Source of the DNA: Topomyia yanbarensis
Taxonomy: Eukaryota > Arthropoda > Insecta > Diptera > Culicidae
DNA length: 64,000 bases
Assembly (NCBI RefSeq): GCF_030247195.1
Contig: NC_080671.1
Location: 32,648,343-32,712,342 of the forward strand
Direction: 5' to 3'
The notes below the pieces were generated by a model, which searched no databases, was not told the origin of the DNA, and saw nothing but the letters and a program-made list of their open reading frames with translations. Positions within the stretch are counted from its first letter, which is position 1; the number at the start of each line of letters is the position of its first letter. Below, piece after piece: positions 44,986 through 56,677 of this stretch. Made by a program: the position numbers and the translations under genes.

Positions 44986-45699
44986 GTCATTCAATTTTCT
45001 CAGAGATGGCTGAACCGATTTGCACAAACTTAGTTTCATCTGAAAGGTATAACGCTCCCATAATAACGCTATTGAATTTTTAGTTGATCGGTCTTTTGGT
45101 TCCGGAGTTACGGGTTGAAGAGTGCGGTAACACAGCAGTTCCCCATACAAACTGGTAACCCTATGATGTCCGAATGATATTATACTTATTCAAATATGTT
45201 CAACATTACTTGGATTTGCGGGTCTAGATCACTAATGACCAATCAAACTGGCATTGACCACATTGGCCATCTATGACGATTTTTGTTGCCCTCGCCAAGT
45301 TCCTAAGCTATTATCACACATATTCTCTAGCAAACTCTTTACCGATTTTTTACAAACTTGAGTTCAAATGAAAAGTATAATACTTCCATTGACTGGTATT
45401 GAATTTCATTTGGTTCTGACGTTTGGTTTCGAGATTACAGGTTGGTTATTGCGGTCACATACGAATTTCTCATAAAAACCGGTACAATCGTAATAGCTCA
45501 TAGGAATCTATTGAAATGCACATTAAATTACAGGCCTATAGCACTGATGTCGATTATTGGAACATATTGTCCACTATGGATAATTCCGGAAGTCCCGGCT
45601 TTCGGACATATTCCAGAACTAAAGCCACTTCGAGGATAACTGAACCAATTTTGACTATCCTAGTCTCAAATGGAAGGTATAACATGCAGTTGGGTGTTG

Positions 45700-45775
45700 G
45701 ACCCCCCTCCCCCTCTACCCTCCCCCTTCTGCCTCTCAACCCCACTCCCCTCTTTCACCCTCCCCCCCTCTCAGA
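45700..45775 (+). repeat. Polypyrimidine tract
   Basis: An almost uninterrupted C/T stretch (ACCCCCCTCCCCCTCTACCC and onward) inside the culicine repeat. It causes the proline-rich spurious ORFs here. Confidence 0.8.
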
Positions 45776-46150
45776 CCATCCCCATGCATACCTTTCATCC
45801 ACCCCGTATACCAAAATAAGTATTAAGTGTTTCCCAGCGCATCCTCTTCCTCCAACTAATCATGCCCCTTCCCTTCCCCACCACCCACATTTCAAAATAT
45901 ATTTACATGAACGCAACATTGAACTCACACTGAATAAGCTAATAAAATATTATATGTTTGCTTGTTTCAAGTGTGTCAGCGTCAACATGTTCGTCAGATT
46001 CGTGACAGTCATGCATTTATATATGATTATCAAGTGTAATATGAATGTAATAAACATTTCCACAATGTTATATTGAACGTGACCAGGCATTAAATCATAA
46101 TTGAATAAATGAGAAAGGCACCGTTGCACCACTAGGTGGATTAAAACAGG

Positions 46151-47208
46151 TTTTTTTAAATGGCTATAGTCTAAAAATGACAAATCCTACAAAAAAATGT
46201 TGTAGGAGTGGTTTTCACAAAATGAGTCAAATTTTTGAATAAAAATATTGAAAAAATCTTTCATTGACTCCTACACTGAAAAAATCGATTTTAAAAATTT
46301 AAAGTCGATTTACAAAAAAAAACTATTTTTAATTTGGATGAAATTTTGTGCCAAGATTGATAATTATGTTCCCTACCTACGGTCAAGTTGGGCACTTTCA
46401 AAGAAAAAAAGTTATTTGAAAAAAAAACTTTTCCTTGTCTAAACTGAATTTTTTCTTCAGTGTATTTTTATCGAAAACTAAACCAATGAAAGTCATAATC
46501 ATCTCAGAATCCAATAAAACTTACTTTGAGAGAAGATATTGTCTAATTGAGTAACTAAGCATATTTTTATTAAGGGGTTAACTACTTTTTCATTTTTCAC
46601 AAAATCGAAAAAAAATTTATTACTTTATCTGAAAGTACAACTCCTTGGGAATGTTTTCCCAAATTTTTATAGAGAACCGAGAAATAGATCGAAAGTTACA
46701 GCGCTTCCAAGCGCTCTTCGTCTACCAAGAGCAATGGTAATTTGAAATTTTAAACTCGATTATCTCGAAATGTCGTTTTACTAAAAATGGTTTTTCCGTG
46801 ACCACGATTGCCGAAAAACTACTCAATCAATTTTCTTAATTTTTGTTTTTAATTGATCGTAATTAATTTTTTTCGTACTTTAACGATTCCTTTTTTATTC
46901 ATAAATTTTTGTTTCATGGATAAATTTTTTATACAATTTTTAGAGCTTAAAATAGCGATTTTTTACTAAAAAATGTTCTCAAATGCAGGTAAAAGTTATT
47001 ATTTATTCAACTAATCGTTAAGGTACGAGGAGTATTCATATACTAATGGAATTTTTTGAATTTTGGGATTTTAGATGATATATTGGTCTTCAATCGTGAT
47101 TACCGCAAACCTCTTAAATAAAAAAGAGTTTCGGGGAAAAAGCCATAACTCCGCCAATTATCAATTTATTTTATAAAGTTATGCTTGTTTATTTCACTGA
47201 AAAATGTA
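46151..47208. other. AT-rich repeat-like spacer
   Basis: No ORF of note. TTAAGGGGTTAACTAC at about 46574 looks like the border of a DNA element, and the transposase-like fragment just to the right could belong to the same element. This is inference only. Confidence 0.3.
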
Positions 47209-47636
47209 CTACCAAAATGTTTTTGGTTCATCTTCTGAATTAGAATACATTTTTGTCTCTACTTTGTTGTACTGTTCAGTGAATATGTAGCAGAAAATTA
47301 ATTTTGTGATATTTTTATCAATTTGTTCAACTGCCCAGTCATATAACTCTCGGGGAGTTATTATGGTATTTCCATAGTCGCGAGCAAGACTTGCTCTTTT
47401 TGCCATTCGCTTGAGAGTGCCACCAATAGCATCACAGGGTCCTTTTCCATGGGATGCTGCAACAAAATGCCATTCTGCGCTTAACTCATACTTTGACTGG
47501 AATCTAGGCAAGCTTGCGAAGTTTTTTAATTTTTATATTGTGCTGCAGCTCCATCAGACATAAAATAAACTTTAGAAAAGTTTGTCAATTGTTTCATAAA
47601 ATTTATCAGTTTTGAGAGGAACAAATGAACTGCAGG
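47209..47636 (-). pseudogene. Transposon-derived protein fragment, family not named
   Basis: The minus strand reads KVYFMSDGAAAQYKN, then after a small frameshift LPRFQSKYELSAEWHFVAAS and HGKGPCDAIGGTLKR, and then runs open for about 50 more residues to a stop at 47209. I recall the pattern SDGAxxQYKN...EWxFxATSHGKGxCDGxGGxxKR from many invertebrate genomes, where it behaves as a repetitive, probably transposase-derived family. I cannot name the superfamily. The D of SDGA could be catalytic. The 5' part is cut off abruptly by the 8-bp tandem array at 47641. No start codon is assigned. Confidence 0.5.
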
Positions 47637-47640
47637 CTTC

Positions 47641-48230
47641 AAGTCTTCCAGTCTTCTAGTCTTCCAGTCTTCCAGTCTTCCAGTCTTCCAGTCTTCCAGT
47701 CTTCCAGTCTTCCAGTCTTCCAGTCTTCCAGTCTTCCAGTCTTCCAGTCTTCCAGTCTTCCAGTCTTCCAGTCTTCCAGTCTTCCAGTCTTCCAGTCTTC
47801 CAGTCTTCCAGTCTTCCAGTCTTCCAGTCTTCCAGTCTTCCAGTCTTCCAGTCTTCCAGTCTTCCAGTCTTCCAGTCTTCCAGTCTTCCAGTCTTCCAGT
47901 CTTCCAGTCTTCCAGTCTTCCAGTCTTCCAGTCTTCCAGTCTTCCAGTCTTCCAGTCTTCCAGTCTTCCAGTCTTCCAGTCTTCCAGTCTTCCAGTCTTC
48001 CAGTCTTCCAGTCTTCCAGTCTTCCAGTCTTCCAGTCTTCCAGTCTTCCAGTCTTCCAGTCTTCCAGTCTTCCAGTCTTCCAGTCTTCCAGTCTTCCAGT
48101 CTTCCAGTCTTCCAGTCTTCCAGTCTTCCAGTCTTCCAGTCTTCCAGTCTTCCAGTCTTCCAGTCTTCCAGTCTTCCAGTCTTCCAGTCTTCCAGTCTTC
48201 CAGTCTTCCAGTCTTCCAGTCTTTCAGTCC
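47641..48230. repeat. 8-bp tandem repeat (AGTCTTCC), about 73 units
   Basis: The unit AGTCTTCC runs for about 590 bases with almost no variation. The only changes are at the edges (TTCTAGTC near 47656; AGTCTTTC and AGTCCTCA at the right end). Edge-only variation points to recent expansion or homogenisation. Because 8 and 3 have no common factor and the unit has no stop in any frame, every frame is open and encodes the same eight residues cyclically. The long ORFs here on both strands are therefore artefacts. Confidence 0.98.
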
Positions 48231-48412
48231 TCATTCAAGTTTGTTGTGAATATATACCAAATTAGTTACTGATACTTTTTGCATGTATCAGGCAACTAGC
48301 AGCTGGGAAAATGGATTCTGAGATAATTATGATGTTCATTTGTTTAGTTTTCGAAAAAATACACTGAAATAATTTTTTTGACAAAAATTGACTTTATTGG
48401 TTTTTGGCACAT

Positions 48413-48475
48413 TTTTGCCTTTCTCATATACCGTGAAGGCACATAATTCCGGAACCTAAGGCATGAGTAAACCTA
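48413..48475. repeat. Culicine hairpin repeat A, end fragment
   Basis: TTTTTGCCTTTCTCATATACCGTGAAGGCAC, followed by ATTCCGGAACC, shows the family's hairpin end with a decayed second arm. It is truncated after about 60 bases. Confidence 0.5.
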
Positions 48476-49007
48476 AATTCGTTATGAAAAATCAATCCAA
48501 ACTGCTAGAGTTATGCAATTGGTCCCACTGGCTAGCAATTTTATCATGTTTCTATGGAAAATTATAATAACAGGAGAATTTAAATAGAATTACCCCAAAA
48601 TTACATGTGTTGCTGCACCAAATTCCGCGCATCACATATTACACTAACTGAAACTCTGCACACACGTGCTTCAAATTCTGCGCAGCGCATTATTTAGCAG
48701 GTTTCCAACAAAAGTGAAAACTCATTCGTTTTCGAGCTCTCCATCGAGACAGAGGTTTTTTTTCTAGTCCGTAGTGCTGTGTGAGGCGATAAAGAATAGT
48801 GTTAATCCGCATTCAAGGTTATTTTGCAAGTTCGGTTCGGTCCTCAGTCTTTTGTTCGCGTGTGAGGATTAAACAATAGCCAGCTGTATAAGCTGGATCG
48901 GTTCGTCGTTGGACACCAGTTTAAAGCTAAGTGGTTTTTGTCTTTTGTAACACATTATTGCTTTCTTCCGTCTGCGCGGGCGCTGACCCCGTGCGTTGAC
49001 GTTTTCT

Positions 49008-52000
49008 ATGGTTCCCTCTCCGGATGGTCAAATGGAAGTTGAATCGGGTTCAGCTTCTAAGGCTCCCCCCCGGCCCAAATGCTATTCAGAACTCTCAACT
49101 GGTCCATTTGTGGTCTTCTTTCGGCCCAAGACTAAATCGCTGAATCTTCTTCAGATTTCTAGAGACCTGACGGAACGGTTCTCGGCTGTGACCGAAATTT
49201 CAAAGGTCCGCTCAGACAAGATAAGGGTGTTGCTAGCCAACTCAAAGCAGGCAAACGATATTGCTTGCTGTGAGCACTTTACGCGGGATTATAACGTGTA
49301 TATTCCAGCTGTAAAAGTACAATCCGAAGGCGTCGTAACCGATGAGAGTTTGACGTGCGAGGATCTGCTGAAGTACGGGATTGGCCGTTTCAGAGACCGC
49401 TTACTTCAGCCAGTAAAAATACTTGAGTGTAAACGTTTGCACTCAGTAGTAGTTGTGGGGGATGGTTCAAAAACGTACCCCCATTCAAACTCTTATCGGG
49501 TTACCTTCGCTGGTACCGCTTTGCCAAATTTCGTCCTCTTGCACAAGGTTCGTCTGCCTGTGCGTCTGTTTGTGCCGCGGGTCATGAATTGCACAAAGTG
49601 TAAACAACTGGGCACACAGCCACCCATTGTAGCAATAAGGCCCGCTGTGGAAAATGCGGGGAGAATCATCTAGATGATTCGTGCAGTAAGCAAGCCGAAA
49701 AGTGTCCTTACTGTGCGGAGAGTCTGCATGATATCTCGGCATGTCCCGCGTACAAACTACGCGGGGATAAACTGAAACGTTCCCTTGCGGGACGTGTAGC
49801 ATGTTCACCTTTTTCGTAATTTTTGTCATTGTTCATTCACTACGCTCACTATGCCAAAACGCATCACATCAAGAAATATTCAGACGCTTGTGTACAAATA
49901 TTCCCTTGCATGCAATTTTAGCCTATTTCGGATGAACTTTCAAAATATTCCGTCTCACCGAAACCCAAATGCGCATTAGAATGAAATGGATAGATACGAA
50001 TGTGTTAAGAGGAAAGAGTATTCCTAAAATTCAAGCGAGAGAAATGGTTGTCGAAAGAGTAGTATTTGTAAAAATACGTACTTCCGACTACGAATACTCG
50101 AATCACTTGACGCCTATCTGAGGATTTACAGAACTGCAACTCGTCCATTTCGATCCTGATCGTGGAAGAGGCAGCAGTGTGAAGTTCTTTTTTTAGTATC
50201 GCGGTGTGTTTTAAAAGGTAGTTGTTAAAAATGTGAGAAGTTTTTTAGGATAAAATTTATTTAAAAAAGTTCCTTTCCGATAGACATAGCTAGTGCGGTC
50301 AGTAAATTGTGCGGTCAACAAATTTGAATTCGTTACATTTCGTGCGAACTTGTATGTGAAAAGAAGGTAAGAATTAATAATTGAGTTGTGTGATAAAAAG
50401 CTTCAAAGCGTCGAATAACCGATCGACGGCTTCTTTTCTTTTATTGCAAAATGTTTGGAGATTTTCCGCCATCCGCGTTCTAGCGACGCATACGCTCGGC
50501 ACGCCGCCCGTCTCGTTTACCACCCTGTTGATCCCACGTTCCGGCTTCGAAAGTTCCCGACGCTTTTGGCAAAAGGTCGGAAGGAAGCAGCAAAACCATC
50601 AACGCGCTTCGTTAGAGCGACGGCCATCTTCATCATTGAAAAGTCGGCCGAATTCAACACCCGGTAGGCAAAGGCCTAAATAGCGTCATCATTGCGACGC
50701 CATTGTAGACGCCGTTCGTCGCCATCGCTGAATAGGTTTGCGATAGGAAGTCGGTGCCGAAGCCGCAATACCAGTCGGCACCCAGCTGAGATGCAGCTCT
50801 ACTAGATCGACGCTGTTCCTGAAATAACGCATGTAAGTTAAAAATAGATCATTGATCCGTGCACGTAGATCCATACACACACAACACTCAAACCTTCGAA
50901 AGCTTTCTTTGCCGCTCGAAAGCTAAAGCCGAGCGCGCATTTGTACTGCTCAGCGCAGCTTTATCCGCTAGCAGGAAATTTTGACCGCACATAGGTAGAC
51001 AGGAAAGGGGAAAGCTAGAAAGGGAAGGAATACGAAAAATGTAAAGCTTATGAATATATAAAACCTAGGTTAAGAATAAAATGCCGTATTTTAATCCGTC
51101 CAATAAAATGTTTTCCTGTTAGTTAGTGTTACCTGAAATGTTTGTATTTTTTATGTTTATTAGCTTTCCCGTGTAGTGAATTTGGTTCGAGAAGATTTCT
51201 CACGTTTCGCGTCGTTTCCGTAGATTTGAATTTTCTTTGTGTTTGTTTTACTCCGATGGGCTATCGGGAATTAGTCCCCACTACTACTTACAAAGCGAGC
51301 GGGAAAGAGTGTTCGATTGAGTTCTGCCTGTGATGATAACTGATCGTTTTTTTTAGTGCATGAGCTTTCGAGTTGGTATAACGATCATTTCTCTTGCGCC
51401 TTTGCTAAACATAGTAGTGGCTCCATCTATACGCGAAACGGAGTGCATCTTTTCACATTTTGTGTTTACCTACCGTTCCTTTGCGCCATTTCGGGATCAA
51501 TTTCTATAACCTGCCCTGAGGTTAGGTTTCATGCTGGGCAATTCTAACCTGACGAGTGGTCCTCTTCGGGGGTGGCGCTAAAGCTACTCGTTTAAAACGT
51601 CCTGAGGAGCGTTTTGGTAGACGGAAACCGTAAACGGCCATTTGGCCCGCTACAGACGATCCAAACATTCTTTCGCAGAAATGTTAAAGAATGCTACCAT
51701 CCTCAGCAAACATCTATACTCACTTGCCTCCTGACGAGGGCGAGGCTGGTATCCCACAAGAGGGAACATCTACTAGGGTGCCTAGAATTTATAGGAAGAG
51801 GAGGAACATTTCCTCTCGTAAAGTTCCTTGTAAAGACCAGAAGGTGTCCCTTGACGGGGCTCCGAAAGTGACATCTATTGGACATGTTGCAACCAAACCG
51901 AAGCAATTAACTCCTGGTCTCGGAGGATTAAGCTCAGAGAAGGAGTTCCCAGCACTTCCAGAAACATCAAAAATCCCAAGTGTTCCTTTGTTTCAGTTCG

Positions 52001-52185
52001 AGAGTAATCACAGTACTGGAATTATAAAACTCTCGGACATAGTGGAGTGGATAATAAAAACTTTCAATATTACTGATCCTATTAAAAGTCTTATGTTAGC
52101 TTTTCTCCCTACAGTGAGAACATTTTTGAAGCAGTTGACTGCTAAATGGCCCTTCCTCTCAGCGATTGTATCCTTCGATGGCTAA
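49008..52185 (+). pseudogene. I-element ORF1, frameshifted and split by a solo LTR
   Basis: It starts at the ATG at 49008 (MVPSPDGQMEVESG); an upstream in-frame TTG is not a likely start. It reads normally to the first zinc knuckle (CTKCKQLG). One C is missing near 49611 (CTGGGCACAC where copies 1 and 2 have a GGCCACAC or equivalent), so the frame stops at 49673. Beyond the deletion the correct frame continues through the other knuckles (CGKCGENHLDDSC, CPYCAESLHDISAC). It is then cut at 49794 by the LTR and resumes at 51659 through the basic linker to AIVSFDG at 52185. Confidence 0.9.
49795..51654. mobile_element. Solo LTR inserted in I copy 3 ORF1, 1.86 kb
   Basis: It starts TGTAGC and ends GCTACA, with GACG duplicated on both sides (49791-49794 and 51655-51658). 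Removing it and one GACG rejoins the ORF1 sequence GGACGATCCAAACATTC. TG...CA ends with a 4-bp duplication fit a Ty3/Gypsy-type LTR. A TATATAAAA at about 51055 and an AATAAAATG at about 51077 suit LTR promoter and polyadenylation roles. There is no gag or pol. It is long for an LTR, so a non-autonomous LTR element without internal genes is an alternative. Confidence 0.75.
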
Positions 52186-55100
52186 TTCATCGAACGAGGT
52201 CACGGATTTGATCACTGTTCTACAGTGGAATTGCAGAAGTATCATCCCGAAAATCGATTCCTTCAAAATTTTAATAAATAATTTGAGTTGCGATGTATTT
52301 GCATTATGTGAAACTTGGTTAACTTCCGACATAGATCTCAACTTCCACGACTTTAATATTATTCGCCTGGATCGAGACACCCCCTATGGAGGATTGCTTT
52401 TGGGGATCAAAAAGTGCTATTCCTTCTACAGAATTAACCTTCCCTCGATAACAGGTATTGAAGTTGTCGCTTGTCAAGTAACAACCAAAGGCAAAAGCCT
52501 TTGCATAGCTTCCATATATATTCCCCCCAACACCGCGGTTGGGCACCGACGGCTACAAGACATCTTAGAATCCCTGCCAGCACCGCGACTAGTTTTAGGA
52601 GACTTTAACTCTCACGGTACAGCATGGGGTTGCCTCTATGATGATAATCGGTCTTCCTTAATTCAGGATCTTTGCGATAACTTCAATTTGACAATTTTAA
52701 ACACGGGTGAAATGACACGGATTCCTGCTCCTCCAGCGCGCCCGAGCGCCTTAGACTTGTCTCTTTGCTCAACATCGCTGCGGTTAAATTGCACGTGGAA
52801 GGTAATTCCTGATCCCCACGGCAGCGACCATCTGCCGATTGTAGTCTCAATCAATAACGGTTCAAGGCCATTGAAATCAATCAATATTTCGTATGACCTC
52901 ACACGAAATATCGATTGGAAGAGCTATGCTGCCGCGATATCCGACAACATCGAATCTACCCAAGAACTTCCTCCGGAGGAAGAGTACAGCTTTTTGGCTG
53001 GCTTGATTCTCGACAGCGCGAATCAAGCTCAGACTAGGCCAGTACCCGGCGCGAACATACAAAAACGCTCTCCTAATCCGTGGTGGGACAAAGAGTGCTC
53101 AGACGTGTACGCGGAGAAGGCCGCCGCGTATAAGACCTTCCGGGACGACGGGTTACCTGCTAGCTATCGACAATATGCGACGTTAGAAACGCGAATGAAG
53201 AGTTTGATGAAAGCCAAGAAACATAGTTACTGGCGCCGGTTCGTTGACGGACTAACGAGAGAAACATCGATGAGCACTCTTTGGGGCACGGCCCGGTGTT
53301 TGCGAAACCGAAACAGTACTAACGAGAGTGCAGAATATTCAAACCGTTGGATATTCGATTTCGCCAAGAAGGTTTGTCCGGATTCCGCCCCGGCACAGAA
53401 GATTTACCGCGCCGCGTCTCCTCACGATAGCGCGAACGAAACACCTTTTTCGATGGTGGAGTTCTCACTTGCTCTCTTGTCGTGTAACAATAAAGCTCCG
53501 GGGCCAGACAGAATCAAATTCAACTTGTTGAAGAATCTGCCTGACTCTGCCAAGAGACGCTTATTGAACTTATTTAATAAGTTTCTCGAGGCTAACATTG
53601 TCCCACTCGATTGGAGACAAGTGAAGGTCATCGCCATCCAAAAACCAGGAAAACCAGCCTCCGACCACAATTCGTACCGTCCGATCGCAATGCTATCCTG
53701 TATTCGGAAGTTGTTCGAGAAAATGATCCTATCCCGCCTCGACAATTGGGTCGAAGCAAATGGCTTACTGTCAGATACATAATTTGGCTTTCGCAAAGCC
53801 AAAGGGACGAACGATTGTCTTGCGTTGCTCTCAACTGAAATTCAAATGGCCTATGCTAGCAAAGAGCAGATGGCATCAGTGTTCCTAGATATTAAGGGGG
53901 CTTTTGATTCAGTTTCGATCAACATTCTTTCAGAGAAGCTGCACCAGCATGGTCTTTCAGCGACTTTAAACAACTTTTTACTAAACTTGTTGTCGGAAAA
54001 GCACATGCATTTTTCGCATGGTGACTTATCGACATCACGATTTAGCTACATGGGCCTTCCCCAGGGCTCATGTCTAAGCCCCCTTTTATACAATTTCTAC
54101 GTCAACGACATTGATGAATGTCTTGACAATTCCTGCACGTTAAGGCAACTTGCAGACGATGGCGTGGTGTCTGTTACGGGACCCAAAGCTGTCGATCTAC
54201 AAGGACCATTACAGAATACCTTGGACAATTTGTCTGCTTGGGCTATTAAGCTGGGTATCGAATTCTCCACGGAGAAAACTGAGCTAGTTGTATTTTCAAG
54301 GAAGCGTGAACCAGCACAACTACAGCTTCTATTAATGGGTCAAACTATCGCTCAGGTCTTCACAGTAAAATATCTAGGGGTCTGGTTCGACTCGAAAGGT
54401 ACTTGGGGATGCCATATTCGGTATCTGAAACAGAAATGCCAGCAAAGGATCAACTTTCTTCGTACAATAACCGGAACATGGTGGGGTGCCCACCCAGGAG
54501 ACCTAATCAGGTTGTATCAAACAACGATACTGTCGGTAATGGAATACGGATGCTTCTGCTTTCGCTCCGCCGCGAACATACATTTCATCAAACTCGAAAG
54601 AATTCAGTATCGTTGTTTGCGTATCGCCTTAGGGTGCATGCAGTCGACCCATACGATGAGTCTCGAAGTGCTGTCGGGCGTTCTCCTGCTGAAAAATCGA
54701 TTTTGGGAACTCTCATATCGATTGCTCATTCGATGCGATATCTTGAACCCGGTCGTGATTGAAAATTTCGAAAGGCTTGTTGAGCTCAATTCTCAGACCC
54801 GTTTTATGTCCTTGTACTTCGACTACATGGCACAGAGCATCAATCCTTCTTCGTATAATCCCAACCATGTCCGTTTTCTAGATACTTCTGATTCTACTGT
54901 ATTCTTCGACACATCCATGAAGGAAGAGATTCGTGGAATTCCGGACCACATACGCCCACAAGTGGTTCCAAACATTTTTTTTAATAAATTCCGAGAAGTC
55001 GACTGTTCTAAGATGTTTTATACTGACGGATCAAAACTCGAAGGATCCACTGGCTTCGGTATTTTCAATCAAAAGTTCACCGACTCCTACAAACTCAGTG

Positions 55101-55864
55101 ACCCTGCTTCAGTTTACGCCGCAGAACTAGCTGCCATTCAGTATACCCTTGGAGTCATTGAAACATTACCCGCAGGCCATTACTTCATCGTTTCGGATAG
55201 CCTCAGTTCCATTGACGCTATTCGCTCGATGAAACATGGAAAGCACTCCTCGTATTTTTTGGGGAAAATACGGGAGCTACTGAGTGCTTTATCTGACAAC
55301 TCTTTCCAGAATACCTTGGTATGGGTCCCTTCTCATTGCTCCATTCCGGGCAATGAGAAGGCAGACTCCTTAGCTAAGGTGGGTGCCTTAGAAGGAGACG
55401 TTTACGAAAGACCAATTTGCTTCAGCGAATTTTTCAGTATTACTCATCAGAGAACCCTCGAAAGTTGGCAAACTTCGTGGAGCAGTGGGGAGCTGGGAAG
55501 GTGGCTACATTCGATAATCCCTAAGGTATCGACGAAACCTTGGTTCAAGGGGATGGATGTGGGTCGTGACTTCATTCGTGTGATGTCCCGACTCATGGCA
55601 AACCATTACACGCTGGATGCACATCTCCGGCGTATTGGGCTCGTGGATAGTGGTATCTGCGCTTGTGGCGACGGTTATCACGACATCGAGCACATTGTCT
55701 GGGCGTGCACCGAGTACAGTTCCGCCAGGTCTCGGCTAATGGATACCCTGCGGGCCCGAGGAAGACCAACCAACGTCCCGGTTCGAGATGTGCTGGCAAG
55801 CCGCGATGTCTTCTATATGTCCCTTATATACACCTTTATGAAAACCATCAACATACAAGTCTAA
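52178..55864 (+). pseudogene. I-element ORF2 (EN-RT-RNase H) with one nonsense codon
   Basis: It starts at the ATG inside ATGGCTAA. The endonuclease is complete (LGDFNSHGTAWG, GSDHLPIV). At 53780-53782 the CAA of the other copies has become TAA, after GLLSDT in the RT fingers and before motif A. The same frame then continues open to 55864 with FLDIKGAFD, LADD, the RNase H (FYTDGSK, AAELAAIQ, SDSLSSID, WVPSHCS) and the terminal Cys/His cluster. The nearby FGFRKAKG has A where other copies have G. A single C-to-T change is the only disabling lesion seen. Confidence 0.92.
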
Positions 55865-56677
55865 CTGGCCCTTCTTATTTTCCTTATCATTCTCAGAACT
55901 CTCTTCCACCTGTATCAAAGTATCTGTATCGAATGAGCCAACAAACACGGAACCTACGGCACGAACATAACACGCTTAACTCGAAATGTAGCCGATCCAC
56001 ATCTGAGCCGTACTACGAAATCGTCTGGAAAAACCCCTGCCATCTTGAGGAGGACCACCCGGCGTCCCAGTACATGATTCCCCTGATGAAGGCCACCCGA
56101 GTTTGTAATCCATCCGTTGATCTCACGATGCATGAAACTGAAATAATTTTCTCTCCCTGCCATCTTTGTCTACCCTCCCTCCCCTGACTCTTATACCCAG
56201 AAGTAACACCCCCCCCAATATCATCACGAAGCATTTAGCTCTTCTTGTCTCTTCTAGTTTTAACTATTATATTATACAATCTCGTTGAAAATGCCCAACT
56301 CTACTACCCACAAAAATAACAAAAATAATTACGAATCTTTACAAAATTCAATCATGCCCTCTAGTTATTCCTACTTTTAAGATAGTCGTAAAAAATTGTC
56401 CCCCTTAGTTAAACATTATTTGCTCCAATAATCTCACTGATAAAAATGTCAAACCATATTGCCACAAAAACTAAATGACCCCCCTAATCTTGCGAAAATA
56501 ATATTATCCCCTTGTGTAGATATATAAGATAGCTATAAAATCGCATTAGTTTCATTTTAAAAAAATCAATGTGTAATCCCCTAGTTTTATGCAATTTAAA
56601 ATGTGAAACAAAACAAAATTGGCACCTTTAAGCTAACGCAACGTGCCTTATCAAATAAACGATTTGAATAAAAAAAA

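Larger units (their letters stand above)
44800..46150 (+). mobile_element. Culicine hairpin repeat A, nearly complete copy (1.35 kb)
   Basis: The left end is the hairpin GCCTTTCT-CATATAA-AGAAAGGC (44801-44823). The right end is ATGAGAAAGGCACC followed by CCACTAGGTGGATTAAAAC, so the word GCCTTTCT is also inverted at the far end. Between lie GCCGAGGCCCGGAGGCCCGAG, CAGTTCGTCGAG, a GT microsatellite and at least two diverged copies of a roughly 360-bp monomer. The monomer begins CTCAGAGATGGCTGAACCG and contains CATTGACCACATTGGCC. A pyrimidine-rich tract lies at 45700-45775. It has no protein. I know such repeats are abundant in culicine genomes but cannot assign a superfamily. Confidence 0.75.
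48722..56677 (+). mobile_element. I-clade non-LTR retrotransposon, copy 3 (defective)
   Basis: It has a 5' end at about 48722 (TCATTCGTTTTCGAGC), a 5' UTR with the conserved 30-base block at 48795-48824, a broken ORF1 with an LTR insertion, an ORF2 with one nonsense codon, a 3' UTR, a 3' hairpin (GGCACCTTTAAGCTAACGCA...GTGCC) and a short poly(A) at 56670-56677. Without the 1.86-kb insertion it is about 6.1 kb long. No clear target duplication was found. The right flank starts at once with a culicine repeat B end. Confidence 0.92.

Noticed and set aside
45516..46076. 186-codon proline-rich ORF
   Set aside because: Created by the polypyrimidine tract inside a non-coding repeat, with no domain and no context.
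47625..48272. Long serine/proline-rich ORF (215 codons), and a 192-codon ORF on the opposite strand
   Set aside because: Both are by-products of the stop-free 8-bp array.
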